A stretch of 64,000 nt of DNA from Flectonema sp. DT1601 (GCA_964019425.1 OZ025806.1:801374-865373), one strand, 5' to 3'. Shown: positions 11,581-23,379, counted from the first letter of the stretch. The notes: generated from the letters alone by a model not told the origin. Made by a program: numbers and translations.

Positions 11581-12379
11581 TTCAGCAACCCCCCTAAAAT
11601 GCGTGATGATATTTTTGTTTTCTAATACTCTAATGCTCTCAACTGTAGTTATTGTATATGATTCGCGGCATTGTAGCAGCGCTAAGACAAAGAGCCTGCA
11701 GACCCAGTTCGAATTTCTTCACATTTTTAAGATACATTTGAGGTTTCGCGTGAGTTTTTTTTTTTCTTTTGTTTTTCTAACATAAAATCATCAATGGCTA
11801 GTACGACTTTTTTCTGTGTAGTTTTTTTTAAGTTAAAAAGCCGATTATTATAATAATTTTTTTTTTTTTTTTTATATATTTGTTTGTATTGTTTTTCTCT
11901 TACGATGTTTCAGATTAAGATGGAGAGGAAAAAAAAAAGAAAAAAAAAGTTCTGCAATTACTGAAGTTAAAGGCTTCCATACCGACTGAGCAATCTGCCG
12001 TGATTAGGTCTCCCCTTTTGTGAGCAGTGACTTGATTCTCTCGTGTGTAAGCTGCGGGTGTAATGGATGGGGGTTTCTCCTTTTCCATGCAAGCAACACC
12101 GAATTTAATCTCAAATTAGTCCTGTTTTTTTTTCTTTTTTTTTCCCCCTTTCAGATTAAGTTTATTTTCTCTATGGTGGTATTAAACCGTCTGTAGAATC
12201 ATGCCAGTGAGAGAAAAATTCTCATGGCTTTGTGCGAGCATCTCACAGTCATTTTATCCCCAGTTATTTCTTTCATTATTTTCCCCTTAAAATCGCTAAA
12301 AGAAATGTTATTTTCGCCGTTGCGATGTCCTTAAACAAAACAGATAAAATAACTCGTACGTTCCTTTACTTTTCTAAGA

Positions 12380-12533
12380 GTTTTAGGTAGTCATTTGTTC
12401 CAGGTTATTCTACGTCTCTTATCGTCTGTGAGAGTCTCATGGTTGCTGGTAGCGATATAACTGTTACTCTGTGAGCTTTTCCTGGCTTTTGGCTTCCTAG
12501 GCTTCGTAAATAAAAAATAAAATAAAATAAAAA
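12380..12533 (+). mobile_element. short retroposon with A-rich TAAA-type tail (R2), copy 1, near full length
   Basis: About 154 bp ending in an A/T tail made of TAAAA-like units. It is flanked by a likely 5-bp target duplication TAAGA (12375-12379 and 12534-12538). Its start coincides closely with that of the 54025 copy, so both probably show the real 5' end. Internal core: GGCTTCCTAGGCTTCG just before the tail. No internal pol III box was recognised, so SINE or LINE 3' end are both possible. Confidence 0.75.
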
Positions 12534-13197
12534 TAAGAACGTATGTAGCTTACCATTTAATTAAATGTCGGGATGTGTTACCCGTTTTCATGTGATTGTG
12601 AAGTGACAAGTGGCTTTTTTGTCCATTTCAAATACCAATAAAAAAAAAAGAAGAAAAACCCTTTTCAGTTAACCAGAGAGTAAGTCATTGAGATATTCGT
12701 GAGTTGAACTTAACCTGCACTAGTCAAAATTATTATTATTATTATTTTTTTTTTTTTCCTACACTAGCTTGTTGATGCATTCCGTGGTTTTGGTTCTCAC
12801 TTTATAGTATCCCCTGGGCTTCCATTGAGCATGTACGAATCAATAAGTAGTTTTTAGCTTTTCCCCCCCTCCTTCGTTGTTTTGTTAACTTCCGATCATA
12901 ACGGGGTACAGTATTGTTTATTGCTTGGTTTCTGTTTTTCCTCTGATTCTCTATGTTTTATTGACTCTTTTTACAGCTTTAAAAAAAAAAAAAAATATAC
13001 GATTATTTTAAGAACAAACAGAGAATGGCGAATCATCTGTTTTTTATACGAGGTGATTAATTTTGTATAAATATATTTCTTCGTTTTTTTTTTTTTTTAA
13101 TTCGTTCATTGCTTGCGCAAAAAAATTAATAAAAAAAGAACTATTTTCTTGTGTCCATATGACATGATTGACATTTTTCCTTTTTTTTTTTTTTTTG

Positions 13198-13465
13198 CAC
13201 CGACAAAGTCGGAGAACAAACTCTTCAGATTAAGAGCCGTTTCTTTATTATGTCAAATGTTATCTATTTTCCCTGTGCGCCAGTAATACCTGTCTGCGAT
13301 CAACGAAATATATGGCTTATCTGAATGGGTTTTCTTTTTGCTCGGAGAAGAAAAATTTCAGATTGAAAGCCGTTATTTTTTGTGGTCATGACTTATTTTC
13401 CCCTGTGACAGGATTCTCTCTGCGTTCCACGAAATATAAGGCTAATCTGAATGGTTTTTCTGTTT
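13198..13465. repeat. dispersed repeat (R4), two diverged adjacent copies
   Basis: The first copy (13198-13335) matches 18712-18815, sharing AACAAACT and CAGATTAAGA and a short CCGAC/GTCGG hairpin at its start. A second diverged copy follows at about 13337-13465 in the same orientation. Nature unknown; no coding capacity. Confidence 0.6.
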
Positions 13466-14177
13466 TTTTTTCTTAAAAACGTTAGCGACATGTTTGTCTG
13501 ATTGTTTTTAAAAAAAAAAAAAAAAAAAAAAAAAGTGCAGCTGCGGGTTGAGTTGTTTCCCTCCTGCAACAACGATACGAGTGGCGAAGAATTAAAAAAC
13601 AAATACGGATACGTTATAATGCTGTAGTTTTCAGTTATTTTTTGTTGATTTATTTAATATTTTATTATAATTTATATTTCGCTTTCCCTGAATCCTGTAT
13701 GGCTACTGTTTTGTTGTAACATCGAACGTATCATGCTTCTTTACATTACCATGTGTCTTCAAAAAGGGGTAACACCTGGTTGGTATTTCCGACAGTTGAA
13801 GATTACACTTGTTTTGCTCACGTAAACGATGTCAGTACAACTAGCGGTATTTTCCCTCCCCTCATTTTTTTTTTTTCTTTCTAAGTCTCTCCGCAAACAA
13901 AAAGAAGAAGAAAAAAAAAAAAGAAACTACCATTTCAACAGTTCTTCGCCGTATTTTTCTTTGGAGGTTATTTGGAACTGACCTCCTTACTGCAAAAAAA
14001 AAAAAAGAAAAGAAACACTTTATTACTATAATTCGTTTGGATACAAGTCTGAAATTTATTTTTTGAAGTAATTTAATAATTTGTACCTTCCTGAGGTGTC
14101 ACAATAATCAAATGAAAAGGTCCTGACTCGAGTAAGTGAAGTTTATTTAAATAACGAATTTTCCATGTCGGTCAACT
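13466..14177. other. intergenic region before gene B, no gene seen
   Basis: Contains long A and T runs (13511-13534, 13910-13924, 13995-14008) and nothing that resembles a coding region or structured RNA. Confidence 0.6.
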
Positions 14178-14213
14178 ATTTAATTTGTCCCCCCCCTACA
14201 CAGGAATGCTTCC
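14178..14213 (+). promoter_or_regulatory. 3' splice acceptor and tiny upstream ORF before gene B
   Basis: A C-rich tract (CCCCCCCTACACAG, ending 14203) lies ten bases before the ATG. Between acceptor and start is an ATG-CTT-CCA-TGA frame (14206-14217) whose stop overlaps the gene's ATG. This is the clearest polypyrimidine-AG in the family. Confidence 0.6.
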
Positions 14214-17200
14214 ATGAAGAATAATGTGTGGCTGGTTGCCGCTTTGTTGCTGATCCTCACAAAGAATGTTAGTGGACTCAGTCAAGACGTTATTGATTCT
14301 ACGAGCCTCTGTGGCACATACACAACAAAACCAAGTTGTGCTGCTAACAAATACTGCAATTGGTTCGATGCTGGGTCAGAGTGCACAATTAGAGTTCGAT
14401 GTGAACAAGCATCAACTGCAGCGCAGTGTAATGCACTGTCAACAGATATATGTGTTTGGTCCCTGGGTAATTGTTTAGAAAAGTGTTATTTTAGTTTATG
14501 TAATCCTATGGAATGTGGTATGCGAAACACACCAATCGGTACTTGGTGCGTAGATCTAAGACTACCCGCAGAAGACACAATGTGCATCGGTGGAACCTGG
14601 GACATAGGACGACGAAAATGTGTTTGCACAGGAGGCCACACAGGAACTCAATGTGAAGAGTGTGAGGGCCCATATGACGGGGGTCCCTTTGGTAAGTGTA
14701 GTACTTGTTTTGGAGATAATTCTACAGGCACTTGCGAAGATTGTGATGCAACAAGTTGTAGTAGCGCTGCTACTTCTTTCTCGAATGGGAACCTAACACA
14801 TCCTGGATGTCAGTGTGGATGCCTTCCGCAATACACCGGAGCGAAATGTGATGCATGTGCTGGAGGAAAAGCTGGGTTCCCGAATTGTGTAAACTGTGAT
14901 AATCTACACTGTAGTGGTCTATCCCAAACTCCACCAGTGGTGATTGGGAATAGTTGTGTTTGTGACTGTCCTCCTCAATATGGAGGTAGTCAATGTGAGC
15001 AATGCGCACCCGGGCGTTTCAACCACCCGACATGTTCGCAGTGCGATGACGATTATTGTAATCAGAAATCTGCATCAGCTCCACAAGTAGTTTCCGACAG
15101 TTGTGTCTGCGACTGTCAAACTTCATTTGCGGGCTTACAGTGTGAAAGGTGCGACAATGGTTACAACTACCCAGCATGTGCAGATTGTGACCAGGCTTTC
15201 TGTTCTAATAATGCGAAATCGACACCTATAATGCATCCAATCACACAAGTATGTGATTGTGATTGCAATAATGGCATTGGTGGTAGTCGGTGTGAACGTT
15301 GTTCATTTAATCGAATTAATTATCCGACTTGCACAAAATGCACAACACAAGTCCACTGCAGTGCCAACGCTATTTTGGCAGTCGCTAGTAGTCCAACTGA
15401 ATGCTTATGTCTATGTAAAGAAGGGTTTACAGGAGCTGCTTGTGACAGTTGTGATGTTGGATACAAAAACTATCCCGCATGTGATCCCGACTGCACTGTT
15501 GCAATCTTTTGTCACGGCAATGCTGTGTCTGCAGTGCGGCCCACTACTAATACCTGTGATTGTGATTGCTTTCCGAAATATGAAGGCAACCGATGCGAAA
15601 AATGTAAATCCGATTTGGTATACTGGCCGACATGCCGAGAGTGTGACATTACCATGGATTGTGCAGGGAAGGCATCTGCTGTCACTCCAATCACAAATCA
15701 GACTGGATGTTCATGTGTGTGTGATAATCAGTGGGATCCTTTAACTAATTGTAGCACCTGTCCATCTACTTTTGGAGGTATCCATTGTGACCAGTGCGCA
15801 GCTGGTTACTTCGGAACACCACCTCTTTGTACTAAATGTGACAGCAATGTTCATTGTAATAGTAGGTCTGTTTCTGTTTCTGTAAACAGTATGAACACAG
15901 GATGTTCTTGTATGTGTATATTTGGTTGGAATGGAGATAGTTGTGAAAACTGTCCTTCGGTTTATAATAAAACGACGTGTGCATCGTGTTCGTCTGAGAA
16001 TGTGTCTCCTTATCCAGATTGTCTTCCATTGGCTACAGCAGTAGTTGCGGTTACAATGTCACCACCATCACTAGCACCAGAGGGTTGTGATGTTAGTGTC
16101 TGTGATAGTAATCAAACGGCTTTCGTAAATAACGTGACTTGTGAGTGTACATGTAAACCACAATATGCTGGATTATTATGTGATGTTAACTGTGGAAGTG
16201 AATGTCTTAATGGTGGAGTCAGATTGACAAACGGAACCTCAGTTTGCCGATGCGAATGCACATCAGAATGGACTGGACTTAACTGTGAAATCCCACCAAA
16301 AATAGTAAAGCTAAACCCTGTTAATGTGTTTGCAGGTGCAGCTGCTATCCCTCAAGAAGTGGCATCTGTTAATATTGGCAGCACTTCAGGAGCTCGCCTT
16401 AAAGTGATATCTGCTCTCTGTGGTGCAGAGGATGATATTTTGGACCCAGAAATAGCTCCGTTGAAATTCAAAATTGGATCTTCTGACCACGCCATCTACA
16501 TTGGGGGTATTGTTGGAGATATAATTGTGATGGTGAGCCCAATTCTTATTCATTTTATTGCTGTTTTGATGCGAATGCGTTCAACTGCCGCTCACGAACG
16601 CTCTTTTAAGATAGCCTGCGCTGATATGAGATTTCCATACCTGTCACTCTTCTTTGTGATATTTATGTATCACGGAATGGCTACTTGTGGGTTAAAACTT
16701 TCAATATTTGGAAGTGCCGGAGGAAAGTCAATCGGAATCAGCTCCCTTTTTATATTTAATTTTGGATTCTTAGCTCTCATAGGGGTCCAAAACAGAAGAC
16801 TCATCGGAGAAGTAAAATTTCATAAAAAAGAAAACGTAACAATGCTGAGTCGATACTTCTTCGGACCTGGTGAATGGGTTTCAGCATCAAAGTCTCGAAG
16901 AGTTCATAGATGGGGATTGTTATTTGAGATGTATAGACCAGGTTTTACTTGGTTTTTAATATTTGAATGTATGATCCTGTTGGTTATCACCGTAGTACAA
17001 GTGATTGAAGCCGATCGAATGCCTGTTTGTCGCAATTTAGCAGTTCTATTGTCAGCTATGTTCAGTCTGTTTGCATTGGTCATTCTTATATTTCATCCTT
17101 GGGCGTCAAGCTTTGACAATCAAGGAAACTTTTTAATACTAAGTCTTGAAGCGATCGCATGTGGGTTTCTCGCTCGTGGGTTTGAAACAGGCGATCGTAG

Positions 17201-17681
17201 TCATTGGGGTTTTGATTATTCTGAACAATTATTATTAATTGTGAGTTACATTACGGTTATAAAGGGTTTCATCGATCCCCTACTACTATTGTATGTTGAA
17301 TGGAGTCGTAGAAGTGTTGTTCAGACTGACTTCAATATCGCAAGAGACGAACACAAACCACACGAACTCGCAACATTTGAAACCCCTTTTGGTGATGACG
17401 TTATGGAGGATTCATTTATGTATTATGCTCAAAATGAATGCAACGATCCAAGCGATTGGAAGTCAGTTGAAAGTCAAATAAGCGACCCTCGAATTGGTGT
17501 CGGATACCCCCCAAGTATTCAAGCTCGTAAGCTTTCATCGGATACGTTTTCCATAAGATCGCCTTTAAGCGCTACTCGATCGTCTCTTCTAAACATTAAC
17601 ACTACTACGTCAGGTGGTACGCAGAGACTCTGTTCATATCCCTTACTTGAACGTTTAAAGGAAGTGGAGATTTCGCTGTAG
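14214..17681 (+). CDS. family gene B: EGF-module stalk, seven-helix membrane surface protein
   Basis: Encodes 1155 residues, ending TAG. It has an N-terminal signal peptide (about 1-21), a Cys/Trp head (YCNW, CVW) ending near residue 130, then about ten to eleven EGF/laminin-EGF-like modules to roughly 690, with a Thr/Pro-rich spacer near 610-620 as in A. The linker motif LNPVNVF leads to seven likely helices (about 760-1030) and a cytoplasmic tail ending CSYPLLERL. The protein is clearly orthologue-like to A in module order (for example AIFCHGNAVSA occurs in both). Two stretches, 16620-16703 and 16838-16954, are identical to A at DNA level while flanking sequence differs, indicating recent gene conversion. 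A single continuous frame with the ATG immediately after an acceptor. Confidence 0.9.
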   Translation: MKNNVWLVAALLLILTKNVSGLSQDVIDSTSLCGTYTTKPSCAANKYCNWFDAGSECTIRVRCEQASTAAQCNALSTDICVWSLGNCLEKCYFSLCNPMECGMRNTPIGTWCVDLRLPAEDTMCIGGTWDIGRRKCVCTGGHTGTQCEECEGPYDGGPFGKCSTCFGDNSTGTCEDCDATSCSSAATSFSNGNLTHPGCQCGCLPQYTGAKCDACAGGKAGFPNCVNCDNLHCSGLSQTPPVVIGNSCVCDCPPQYGGSQCEQCAPGRFNHPTCSQCDDDYCNQKSASAPQVVSDSCVCDCQTSFAGLQCERCDNGYNYPACADCDQAFCSNNAKSTPIMHPITQVCDCDCNNGIGGSRCERCSFNRINYPTCTKCTTQVHCSANAILAVASSPTECLCLCKEGFTGAACDSCDVGYKNYPACDPDCTVAIFCHGNAVSAVRPTTNTCDCDCFPKYEGNRCEKCKSDLVYWPTCRECDITMDCAGKASAVTPITNQTGCSCVCDNQWDPLTNCSTCPSTFGGIHCDQCAAGYFGTPPLCTKCDSNVHCNSRSVSVSVNSMNTGCSCMCIFGWNGDSCENCPSVYNKTTCASCSSENVSPYPDCLPLATAVVAVTMSPPSLAPEGCDVSVCDSNQTAFVNNVTCECTCKPQYAGLLCDVNCGSECLNGGVRLTNGTSVCRCECTSEWTGLNCEIPPKIVKLNPVNVFAGAAAIPQEVASVNIGSTSGARLKVISALCGAEDDILDPEIAPLKFKIGSSDHAIYIGGIVGDIIVMVSPILIHFIAVLMRMRSTAAHERSFKIACADMRFPYLSLFFVIFMYHGMATCGLKLSIFGSAGGKSIGISSLFIFNFGFLALIGVQNRRLIGEVKFHKKENVTMLSRYFFGPGEWVSASKSRRVHRWGLLFEMYRPGFTWFLIFECMILLVITVVQVIEADRMPVCRNLAVLLSAMFSLFALVILIFHPWASSFDNQGNFLILSLEAIACGFLARGFETGDRSHWGFDYSEQLLLIVSYITVIKGFIDPLLLLYVEWSRRSVVQTDFNIARDEHKPHELATFETPFGDDVMEDSFMYYAQNECNDPSDWKSVESQISDPRIGVGYPPSIQARKLSSDTFSIRSPLSATRSSLLNINTTTSGGTQRLCSYPLLERLKEVEISL

Positions 17682-20458
17682 TTCAAAAAAAAAAAAAAAA
17701 GAAAAATATATTTCATATCGTCTCTTGTTTTTTTTTCTGACCATTTCTTAATGCGAAGTACATAAGCAAAAGAAAAAAAAATACATATATTTTGCTATGT
17801 TCAAAAAAAAAAAAAAAGAAGGTTTTCCTCTATTCTTATTTTGCGTTTTTCTTGAAAAACTAATACTTGTTGCGTTTTTGAAAAAAATTCATTTTTTTTT
17901 TTTCAGATAAAAATGATAACTGCGATAATTGCTCACTCATTCGGAAGCAGCAACTATATCTTTTTTTTTTTTCTTTTCTCTTTTTGTTTGTTTGTCTTTT
18001 ATAATTTAGTACGAGGTTACGTTAGTCAAAAAGAGCAACAGGAATCCAAGTGATTATTTAGAATAATTTTACTGGAACTGCTATCCGCTCTGCTTTGTTC
18101 ATTCTCTGCAAGCATTTTTTTTTCTTTTTTTTTTTTTCTTTTTTTCCACATTTGTGCTCATACCTATCATGTTTGCGTGATTAAATTAGCCCGTACCCGG
18201 GGTTTCATGTAAAAACTTTCCTCCCTTGCCTTTCCTTTTTTTTTCCCCTTCTTTTTTTTGACCATTTTTTACCCCCTTTCACCTTAAGAATGCACTATCA
18301 AAGTAAATTACCCCCAGCTCCGAAGTCAAAAACTTAAGTACTTTTGTCTTCCTATTCTACGGCAGGTCAAGAACTGTATCATTCGTGTGTTGAAGCGGTA
18401 TCCAGACCCTAAACCCTCTTCTGGGTTTTTTTTTTTCTTTTTTTTTGCAGACCGGGAAAAAGAGAGAAACCTGCTTTGTATACCGATAGCCACAGACTAC
18501 AGGCTGTTGTGTGGCATCGCTATTATTATCTGTTTTTCTTTTTTTTTTTTTTTCCCCCATCGTATTATTGTAACTTACAACGTAAGTGCTAAAAGAAATG
18601 GCAGTCCACATAAACCTCTCGTGCGAATTTCGCGTGTAAACAAATATTACGAATTTCTGTGCAGTTTAAAATTAAAGCCGGTTCTTTTCTATTTTTTCCC
18701 GTTCTATTTTTGAACCGACGAAGTCGCAGAACAAACTATTCAGATTAAGAACCGTTTATTAATTATGTCAAAATGTTATCTATTTCCCCTGTGCTGTCAA
18801 TACAGTCTGCGATCGACAAAACCAGATCCCTTCTGTGCAAAGGGAAAGATTGATTTCTAGTTTAAGTAATTTTGTAATTATTGATATGCGCGACCTTCTT
18901 CAATGAGAACGCTTTGATAACGAGTGGCGTGTGCACATCGATTTCCACTTTCTTTTCCCCTCAGAGTTTTTTTCCCCCCTTCAGGCTATGAGATGCCTCA
19001 TTCTGTAGTCTGAAAAAAAGATATACTACCACATACACTAATGTCATCAGAACAGCCCTTGTCACCTGTCTAATCTGACTGGTGGTGAGTTTGTTCAAGT
19101 CGTTTTTTTTCTTTTTCTTCCTTCCTGTTATTTTGTTTTATAATTCAGCGTCAACCCTGGTACTCAGTCGGTGGCGATATCTTTTTTTTGGTGTGCGATA
19201 GGCACCCGACTCTGACATTATATCACCTGTTTATTATCAAACAGATAAAAAATAATAAAGGAGGAGATCTCCCTACCTCGTCTCTGAACCCTCTGAGCAG
19301 GATTACCTGCTAAGAGTCGAATGTTCGTTGCTATTTTCATATACAGGAGTCTTATTGTATTTTATTTTGTTTATACAAATTTTTTTTCAGAAACTACGAT
19401 TTGTGGATTTGCTGTTTTCTTGTCGTATCTTTTGCGAGTCAAATTTCTTTTGGCAAAACTGATATCCTGAATTTGCATTCTGCATGAGAACAGATATTAA
19501 AGTAATAAGGGAAAAAAAGAATGAAATAGGAAAGAAGGAAAAAAAAAAAAAAAAAAAACAGCAACAAAAACGGTACTGCGTGCAAGTTCCGATCGAAGCG
19601 TTTTGCTGTTCTATAAAAAAAAACTGAATGAAAGTGCAAGTGAATCATAAATACACTTTCTTTTCTACTTAATCGTCTCTCAAGATGTGAATATGAACAC
19701 TAATAATGTGCCTCGAATGATTACGTGTGTTCTTTTCACAAAGAGGGAACCACGTATCTTCCTGGACAGACTTTAGCCATTTTGTGTTTTTGCATTTTTT
19801 TTTTCTTTCTTTTTTTTTTCTTCTCTTTTTTGCATTCGAATCATCGTACTTGCTGTGCTATACATCAAGTCTCATTGAGAATATGAAAACGAAAAATGAC
19901 TGAAGTCTATGTTATTATTATAAAAGATCCTGTTTTTAGACACGTTGGTTGCTGTAAATTGTAAAGAAAAATGAGAAAGTAGTACTTGAAACACTCTCAT
20001 TGTGTTTAAAAGGATTTTATTGTATAATTTTATTTTAGTTTCAATGGAAGGTTTTTGTTGTTGTTTTTTCTTTTTTTTCTTCTTTCTTTCTGATAAATTG
20101 TGATGTATTTTCATCTGCTCGGCAATTTGAGCGAAGAACTTATCCACCGCTCGCAAAATAGCTAATTCTTTTTTGGAATACAATCGAGCGTACTATTCAG
20201 ATTTTTTTATAAATGCAGGTCAAGATGATGCACTAAGTGGGGTACTACTTGTGATATCTGGCGGCCTCTAGACCGCAATCTAACCTTTGTGAGGCAAAAT
20301 TTACGGAATTCCCGAAAATAATATAACTGGAGATGTTTGGGGGGGAAAAAAAAAAGAAAACGTAAACGTAAACGTAAATCAACAAGAAGAAAGGGAGAAA
20401 AAAAAAAAAAGAAAAAAAAATCTGAAAAACTCGATCACTTCCTCGCTTTCCCGTCGGG

Positions 20459-20489
<31 letters not shown>

Positions 20490-21253
20490 TTTCATTTATT
20501 TTTTCCTCTTCAGATTTTGTAGTTGTCATATAACAGGAGCTGTACGAGTGGGTTTACTGAAGGGAAGCAACGTCTTCCCTTCCCTTTTTTTTTTAAATTA
20601 TTACGGATCAACCCAAAAGTTTCGCATTGGGTTAACCAACTAATTATGCTTACATATCCCTCAGTACAATTTAAGAAATTTTGAGGATTTTTTTTAAAAG
20701 TTATGGTTAAGGTAAACAGCGCTTACTTCGGTCATTCTGACAGGCAATTTGCTGTCAGCATCAATATTTATCACTATCTTACCACCTGTGATAACTTCTC
20801 TTCTTTTTTTTCTTTTGCCGTTTTTTTTTGTCATTCGTTTTCGGACATTTAAAAAAAAGAAAAAAAAGGTCGTCAACGTGACAACTTTTAACTTTTTTTT
20901 TCGTCAGATAATATCGCTGTCCGATAATTTTTTTTTTTTTTTTTTTTTTTTTTTTGTTCACAAAAAAAAAAAAAAAAAAAAGAGTTGGGAAAAAAACAAA
21001 CAAATGTTTTTTTTTTGTACTTCGTTATAGCTCTCTTGCTATCTTAAAGTCTGATGAATTAGACTCACAAGTCGCACGTCAATCAAAAAAGTTTTTTTTT
21101 TCCCCTCCCTCCCCTCTTCTGCCATTATCTTATCTATTCAAAGTTGTGGAATGTTTTCTTCTCAAGTAAAAAAATCACGTGCGGTATTAATTTGATGTTG
21201 TGTTCTCTGTATTTTTTTTTCTTTCTTTCTTTCCTTCCTTTTCCCCCTTTCCC
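17682..21253. other. gene-free intergenic region, homopolymer-rich
   Basis: No gene supported. Many T and A runs (18118-18144, 20459-20485, 20931-20955); the open frames at 20245-21200 are translations of such runs (poly-Lys, poly-Phe). One copy of repeat R4 lies at 18712-18815. The rest shows nothing recognisable. Confidence 0.6.
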
Positions 21254-21326
21254 CCCCCCTTTTTTTCTCGCTAGTAGTGTGCTACGAACTGAAAGTCCGA
21301 TTCCAATAATCGAATTTAATGGATAC

Positions 21327-21650
21327 ATGGACAAGGACAAGAGAAAAAAGTTAGAGAATAAGAACGGATCTAAAAGTAAACGCAAGATCAAAGTTGAGGT
21401 TAATAAGATGCTAGTCGCTTCAGCAAAAAAGAAGGAGAAGTCGAAATATACAAAGAGATTAAATTCTGAAAGTCCTATGCAGCCGCTACTAAGAAAAGAT
21501 GTACGTAAGAAACGAGCCAAACAAGAAGATATCAACACACCTAAAAGTGAAGATAAAGAGAACGTTACGAACATCTTAGATACTCCTTCGACTCCTGTTT
21601 TACATGATTTTGAAGATGTATCAGATTATGCATCAGATCTTGATAATTAA
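21327..21650 (+). CDS. hypothetical basic protein or last exon
   Basis: From ATG 21327 the frame encodes 107 residues, ending TAA. The same frame is open upstream across an acceptor-like T-run plus CTCGCTAG (21264-21273), so this may instead be a final exon beginning near 21274. The first two thirds are Lys/Arg-rich (possible nuclear localisation), followed by an acidic end with TP/SP sites (LDTPSTPVL). Codon composition is protein-like and not a homopolymer artefact. No family recognised. It lies between direct repeats, so it may be a captured or truncated gene fragment. Confidence 0.45.
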   Translation: MDKDKRKKLENKNGSKSKRKIKVEVNKMLVASAKKKEKSKYTKRLNSESPMQPLLRKDVRKKRAKQEDINTPKSEDKENVTNILDTPSTPVLHDFEDVSDYASDLDN

Positions 21651-21674
21651 TCATCTTATACTTTCTACATTTAT

Positions 21675-21822
21675 TGTAGAAGAGTGCTCCACTAGTAGTG
21701 CGCTACGAACTAGTAATAACAAGAAGAATGTTTTTTTTATAAACATTATAACAAAGTAACTACATCCTAGTCTTGCTAACTAAGATACTTCAGTCACAAC
21801 AGATGATTGACTTACTTCTACA
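21675..21822. repeat. TIR-type small element (R5), diverged copy
   Basis: Begins TGTAGAAGAG and ends with a slightly altered inverse (ACTTCTACA). Inside it matches the better-preserved copy at 29873-30004 around GTAACTACA. Non-autonomous DNA element is the likeliest reading. Confidence 0.5.
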
Positions 21823-21913
21823 CCATACTGATGATGAGAGAATAGAGGTAAGAGGTATATGGATTACTCTCGAAACCTAATAGTTACTTTAAAAGGCTAA
21901 GTTAAGCATCACA

Positions 21914-22410
21914 CCTAGTCACTGTATCTCAGAACTAATGTTAAATTATCGTTATGTTTTTTATGATACAAAACATTTGTATTTTACGTACAAAATCAAA
22001 CAGTTAACCCCCCTTTTTTTCTCGCTAGTAGTGTGCTACGAACTAGCAATTTTTGCTAACATATTTTTTTCAAAGAATTGTTGATTTTAAGCAAGTAATT
22101 TGTAGGTGAAACCTACACTCTGCCGTATTACATTATACCCTGGTTTTGGTTTCCCATGGCTCACGATTAATTCAAAATTGAATTACTCGATTCCGTACTG
22201 CACTGAATGACAACACGGAAAAAGAGATGTGTATGCAGCTAAGTTAGAAACATTTATTATAATGTAAAGTATTTACGTCAATCGCAGAGTGTATACCTAC
22301 ACTAACATTACCCTTAGTCGCTGTATCTCAGAACTAATGTTAAATTATCGTTATGTTGTTTATGACAATACATTTGTATTTTACGTATAAACTCGAACAG
22401 TTAACCCCCC
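21914..22410. repeat. two tandemly placed copies of repeat R7
   Basis: Copies at 21914-22013 and 22313-22410 share TGTTAAATTATCGTTATG and then TTTGTATTTTACGTA-CAGTTAACCCCCC. Related copies lie at 40068-40165 and 54760-54850, fragments at 7125-7172 and 10207-10255. Function unknown. Confidence 0.65.
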
Positions 22411-23347
22411 TTTTTTTTTTTTTTTTTTTTTGAAATTTCTCGGTTTACTCTTTCCCTTATGTTATATCGGTCTTGATGATGCAGGAAAAAAAAAAAAATA
22501 ACATAGCAGATTGTTGTTTGCTTTTTTAATTCCAATGTAATCGATGAAAAACAAAAACAAAAACAAAAAAAATAACTTGCAAACAAAAGTCATTCCTTGG
22601 TTAACGGAAACGACACTCCCTTTTGCTCAATTTATGTGCTCTGTTCTTACAGATTGCATCTGTATTTTAGAACAGTTTTTTTTTTTCTTCTTTCTCGTAA
22701 AGTAAAATGTAATTTAAGATGTTCTCCTTTTGGTAATTATCAGCAATACAGTAGCCTTCTATTTGAAAACCTTGTGCGTTATGAGAATATTCGGACATGT
22801 AGCAATAGTTTTTACACCACAAGAAACATACTGGATAAGAAAGGCTGTTTTTGTTACATTGACAAAAGTTTTTTTTTTCTTCTTAAAAAGTGAACCAAAA
22901 ATTGTGGATCGTTTCGCGATCCCCAACACTCTCATTTTCTCCCTCACTTGAATCCATCACATCATTCCCGTCTTCAGTAAGTACAATTCATAATTAGTTA
23001 GTCTTAATAGCCTGCTACTCTCTAAAAATTATTTGCTGGCTTTCTATGACCTTTTTAAGCGGACAGTTGCAGATACCTAAGATGGTGTTTACAGATACTC
23101 TGTTGAGATTTTTGTATTTTGCAAATTCTTGTAATAACAAACGTCAAAATGAAGGAAGCTTAGGACGCTACCTCTTACGCATAGTCACACAGTCACGATC
23201 ACCACTGCCACTATATACTGACAAAAAGAAAGAAAAGAAAAAAAAAAAGAAAAAAAACGACGTTCCTTTTTAGAGTGATTTTCTCTTGTTGAATGAAAGT
23301 CGTTAATAGAAAGGTGTATATTATTCATTTTACAAGAAGAACAGGGG

Positions 23348-23379
<32 letters not shown>

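Larger units (their letters stand above)
21254..22044. repeat. segment bounded by 37-bp perfect direct repeats
   Basis: The same 37 bases, six C, seven T and then CTCGCTAGTAGTGTGCTACG plus AACT, occur at 21254-21290 and 22008-22044. Variants of the core (TAGTAGTG-GCTACGAAC) also occur at 21692-21713, 38935-38952 and 61999-62015. The core contains a GTAG/CTAC hairpin. Enclosed are an orphan open frame and a TIR-type repeat. It could be a composite element or a local duplication. Confidence 0.65.

Noticed and set aside
11670-11730. tRNA-like GTTCGAAT box
   Set aside because: The surrounding T-stem does not pair and no acceptor or anticodon stem can be drawn.
11945-12010. Minus-strand tRNA-like TGCTCAGTCGGTA box
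   Set aside because: D-stem and anticodon stem do not pair; at most a decayed tRNA-derived piece.
20245-21030. Poly-Lys and poly-Phe open frames
   Set aside because: They are translations of A and T homopolymers on both strands.
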